This document shows, in pieces, positions 12,733-14,084 of a DNA stretch of 14,084 nucleotides. Numbering within the stretch: the first letter of the stretch is position 1; each line of letters opens with the position of its first letter. Below the pieces are notes generated by a model, which was not told the origin of the DNA, did no database searches, and was given only the letters and a program-made list of their open reading frames with translations. The stretch is from Nanogingivalis sp963545035. Its GTDB lineage: Bacteria > Patescibacteriota > Saccharimonadia > Saccharimonadales > Saccharimonadaceae. The position numbers were made by a program, and so were the translations under genes. The stretch lies in the NCBI GenBank assembly GCA_963545035.1, contig CAUUHU010000018.1, positions 1 through 14,084 on the forward strand. Direction: 5' to 3'.

Positions 12733-13473
12733 TTACTCCATTCTATCAAAATTTTTATTAAATTGCCAGATTTCAATCCACTCTTCACCCTTTAATTCGC
12801 TCGGTTTTTTGGTTTTAAATTTTAAACCGCAATGTTTTTTGTAAAATTCTGGAGTGGCGAACATTTTATCAATAAAATCGTTAAAAATTGGTTGTTCTTC
12901 TTTCGAAATTAGTGGAGTTTCTCGCCGTTTCATTTCGAAAAATACGGTTTCAACGGCTGGTGGTGGCGTGAAATCGGTCTTGCGGAGTGGTTTCTTTATT
13001 TTATTTTCAAAAAAAGGAAAAGTTTTTGCGCCCAAGGCCGAAGTGAAATTTTGTTCGCTAGCAATTAGCTTGCGCGCGAACTGTTTTTGTAGAATTAAAT
13101 AAATACTTTTTGGTGAGTTTTGAGCGTTTGTGAGTTTTTGAATGATAGGCGAGCTCAAATGGAACGGAATATTTGCGCAGACTTTGTAGTTTTTAGGTAG
13201 CTTTGAAAGGTTGAACTGTAAAAAATCCGCACGTAAAACCTCAACATTTTCAAGGTTTTTAGTATTGTTTTTTAATTTTTTAAAAGTTTCACCATCAAAC
13301 TCAATCGCTAAAACTTGTGCAGATTTCTTGCTAAGGGCAAAAGTAAAAACACCGCTTCCAGCGCCAATATCTAGCGTAAAATCGCGTTTTCGAATGTTGC
13401 TATGCCCAACTAGCATCAGCGCGATTCGTGGCGAACGCAAGAAATTTTGTGAAATGCGGTGTTTTCGAGCCAT
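12733..13473 (-). CDS. Erm-like 23S rRNA adenine-N6 (di)methyltransferase
   Basis: This RsmA-superfamily protein has 246 residues and begins Erm-fashion with MARKHRISQNFLRSPR. SAM motif I is LDIGAGSGVFTF (34-45), with the acidic AIEFD at 56-60. Motif IV is NIPFHLS (101-107), closer to the Erm NIPF-(H/N)-(L/I)-(S/T) than to KsgA NxPYY. FTPPPAVET (168-176) is the shared substrate-loop signature. Erm enzymes methylate 23S A2058 and confer macrolide-lincosamide-streptogramin B resistance; whether this one does is inference. It follows the permease stop with no gap (TAAATG) and precedes the m5U methylase by 2 nt, so it sits in a tightly coupled operon. No leader-peptide attenuator, typical of inducible erm genes, is seen. 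Residues 82-103 are nearly identical to KsgA 106-127, suggesting in-lineage duplication or gene conversion. Codon use is like its neighbours. Confidence 0.85.
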   Translation of the reverse strand: MARKHRISQNFLRSPRIALMLVGHSNIRKRDFTLDIGAGSGVFTFALSKKSAQVLAIEFDGETFKKLKNNTKNLENVEVLRADFLQFNLSKLPKNYKVCANIPFHLSSPIIQKLTNAQNSPKSIYLILQKQFARKLIASEQNFTSALGAKTFPFFENKIKKPLRKTDFTPPPAVETVFFEMKRRETPLISKEEQPIFNDFIDKMFATPEFYKKHCGLKFKTKKPSELKGEEWIEIWQFNKNFDRME

Positions 13474-14084
13474 TTATTCGTATCTCAAAGCTTCGATTGG
13501 GTCTTTTTTACTTGCACTTCTTGATGGCAAAGCGCCAGCTAAAAAGGCTACAATCGCTATAGTTATAGTTATAATTGTGTTATTTTGCAGTGTGAATTTG
13601 GTTAGTGTGAATCCATCCATTCCCTTCAAGAAGCTTTCCATTGCAACGTGGTTGAGTGCATTTCCTGCACCTTGGGCAAGTAGAATCCCTAAAATTGAGC
13701 CAAGAACGCCAATTAAAATTGCCTCAATACTGAACAATTGAAAGATTTTTCCGCTTGAGAGTCCCATTGCTTTCATTAAACCGATTTCACGAGTTCGTTC
13801 ACGCACACTCATGTAAAGTGTGTTAATGATTCCGAAACTGGCCGCAAGAAGAGCGATCGCACCAAATACAATTAATGAACCAGTAATTCCGTTAACTACG
13901 TTCATAACTGTTTCAACTTGATCTTTAGCTGTGCTTGCTGAATAACCTGCTTTTTTGGCATCTTCTTTAATTTGGTTTAGCTTTTCTTCTGTTACTTTTC
14001 CTTCAATCTGAGCAAGAGCTGCAATACTCTGCTCTTTAGAGCTTTGTGGAGCGCTCTTTGTTTGGAAATCGTAAAATTCATTAA
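13474..14084 (-). CDS. ABC transporter permease, MacB/FtsX type (partial, N-terminus off window)
   Basis: The frame is open from the stop at 13474 to the window edge, showing the last ~202 residues; the ATG at 13905 is internal. A soluble Lys/Glu/Gln-rich region (visible residues ~1-58), probably the end of the extracytoplasmic MacB_PCD-like domain, leads into TM1 (SLIVFGAIALLAASFGIINT). Next is the cytoplasmic loop SVRERTREIGLMKAMGLSSG with the FtsX signature, TM (IEAILIGVLGSILGILLAQ), an extracytoplasmic loop, a last TM (IITITIAIVAFLAGALP) and the classic MacB-family tail PSRSASKKDPIEALRYE. Substrates in this family include macrolides, lipoproteins and peptides and cannot be told from the permease. 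The ATPase is presumably upstream, beyond the right edge. It heads the operon with the Erm-like gene, sharing a TAAATG junction. Confidence 0.93.
   Translation of the reverse strand, partial: NEFYDFQTKSAPQSSKEQSIAALAQIEGKVTEEKLNQIKEDAKKAGYSASTAKDQVETVMNVVNGITGSLIVFGAIALLAASFGIINTLYMSVRERTREIGLMKAMGLSSGKIFQLFSIEAILIGVLGSILGILLAQGAGNALNHVAMESFLKGMDGFTLTKFTLQNNTIITITIAIVAFLAGALPSRSASKKDPIEALRYE

Noticed and set aside
3525..13473. UGA-to-Gly genetic code of Gracilibacteria/Absconditabacteria
   Set aside because: All conserved domains are full length under the standard code, and no in-frame TGA is needed at conserved glycines.
13211..13741. 176-codon plus-strand open frame opposite the Erm-like and permease genes
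   Set aside because: It is antisense to two clearly recognisable genes, has no Shine-Dalgarno or promoter, and shows no domain.

Overview
The window is AT-rich, compactly coded DNA. Nearly all genes run leftward (minus strand), with only two plus-strand genes at about 10.26-11.37 kb. The gene set and style suggest a Patescibacteria/CPR bacterium, most likely Candidatus Saccharibacteria (TM7): tiny intergenic gaps, near-leaderless mRNAs, a type IV pilin, a membrane-anchored DUF348/G5/transglycosylase protein, lineage-restricted unknown proteins and a standard stop code. The phylum is an inference from style and protein flavour; no 16S gene is present.

Layout, left to right. 1-1475: most of a soluble PAS-histidine kinase, cut at its C-terminus by the window edge inside a Pro-Gln repeat. 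1557-2447: GNAT-type acetyltransferase with a long C-terminal extension and its own promoter and terminator. 2582-2707: an independently transcribed 41-residue, very basic protein. 2784-3458: unknown protein. 3525-8007: a housekeeping block of tatD, metG, ksgA and an rpfB/yabE-like gene. These four genes also cluster in Actinobacteria and Firmicutes, but here the order is permuted. 8052-10196: UvrD/PcrA helicase. 10264-10752 (+): unknown protein, divergent from pcrA across a 67-bp gap that holds both promoters. 10899-11366 (+): type IV pilin-like protein with a well-defined promoter, an 11-bp tandem repeat beside it and a bidirectional terminator. 11414-14084: a leftward operon of ABC/FtsX permease (partial), Erm-like rRNA adenine dimethylase and RumA/RlmCD-like 23S rRNA m5U methyltransferase, with TAA-ATG and 2-nt junctions.

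Functional themes are rRNA modification (KsgA, an Erm-like paralogue and a uracil-C5 methylase), translation (MetG), DNA maintenance (PcrA, TatD), cell-wall remodelling and surface appendages (the transglycosylase and the pilin), and signalling (the kinase).

Four signals go beyond ordinary annotation. (1) The palindrome TTCGAA, often as TTTCGAAA, is far too frequent, in all three codon frames and between genes. (2) All nine readable promoters carry an extended -10 (TGn), and several drive leaderless or almost leaderless mRNAs. (3) A perfect 11-bp tandem repeat abuts the pilin promoter, like an OmpR/PhoB-family box. (4) KsgA and the Erm-like protein share an almost identical segment, and the Erm-like gene is coupled to an ABC permease. 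All counts and alignments were made by eye.
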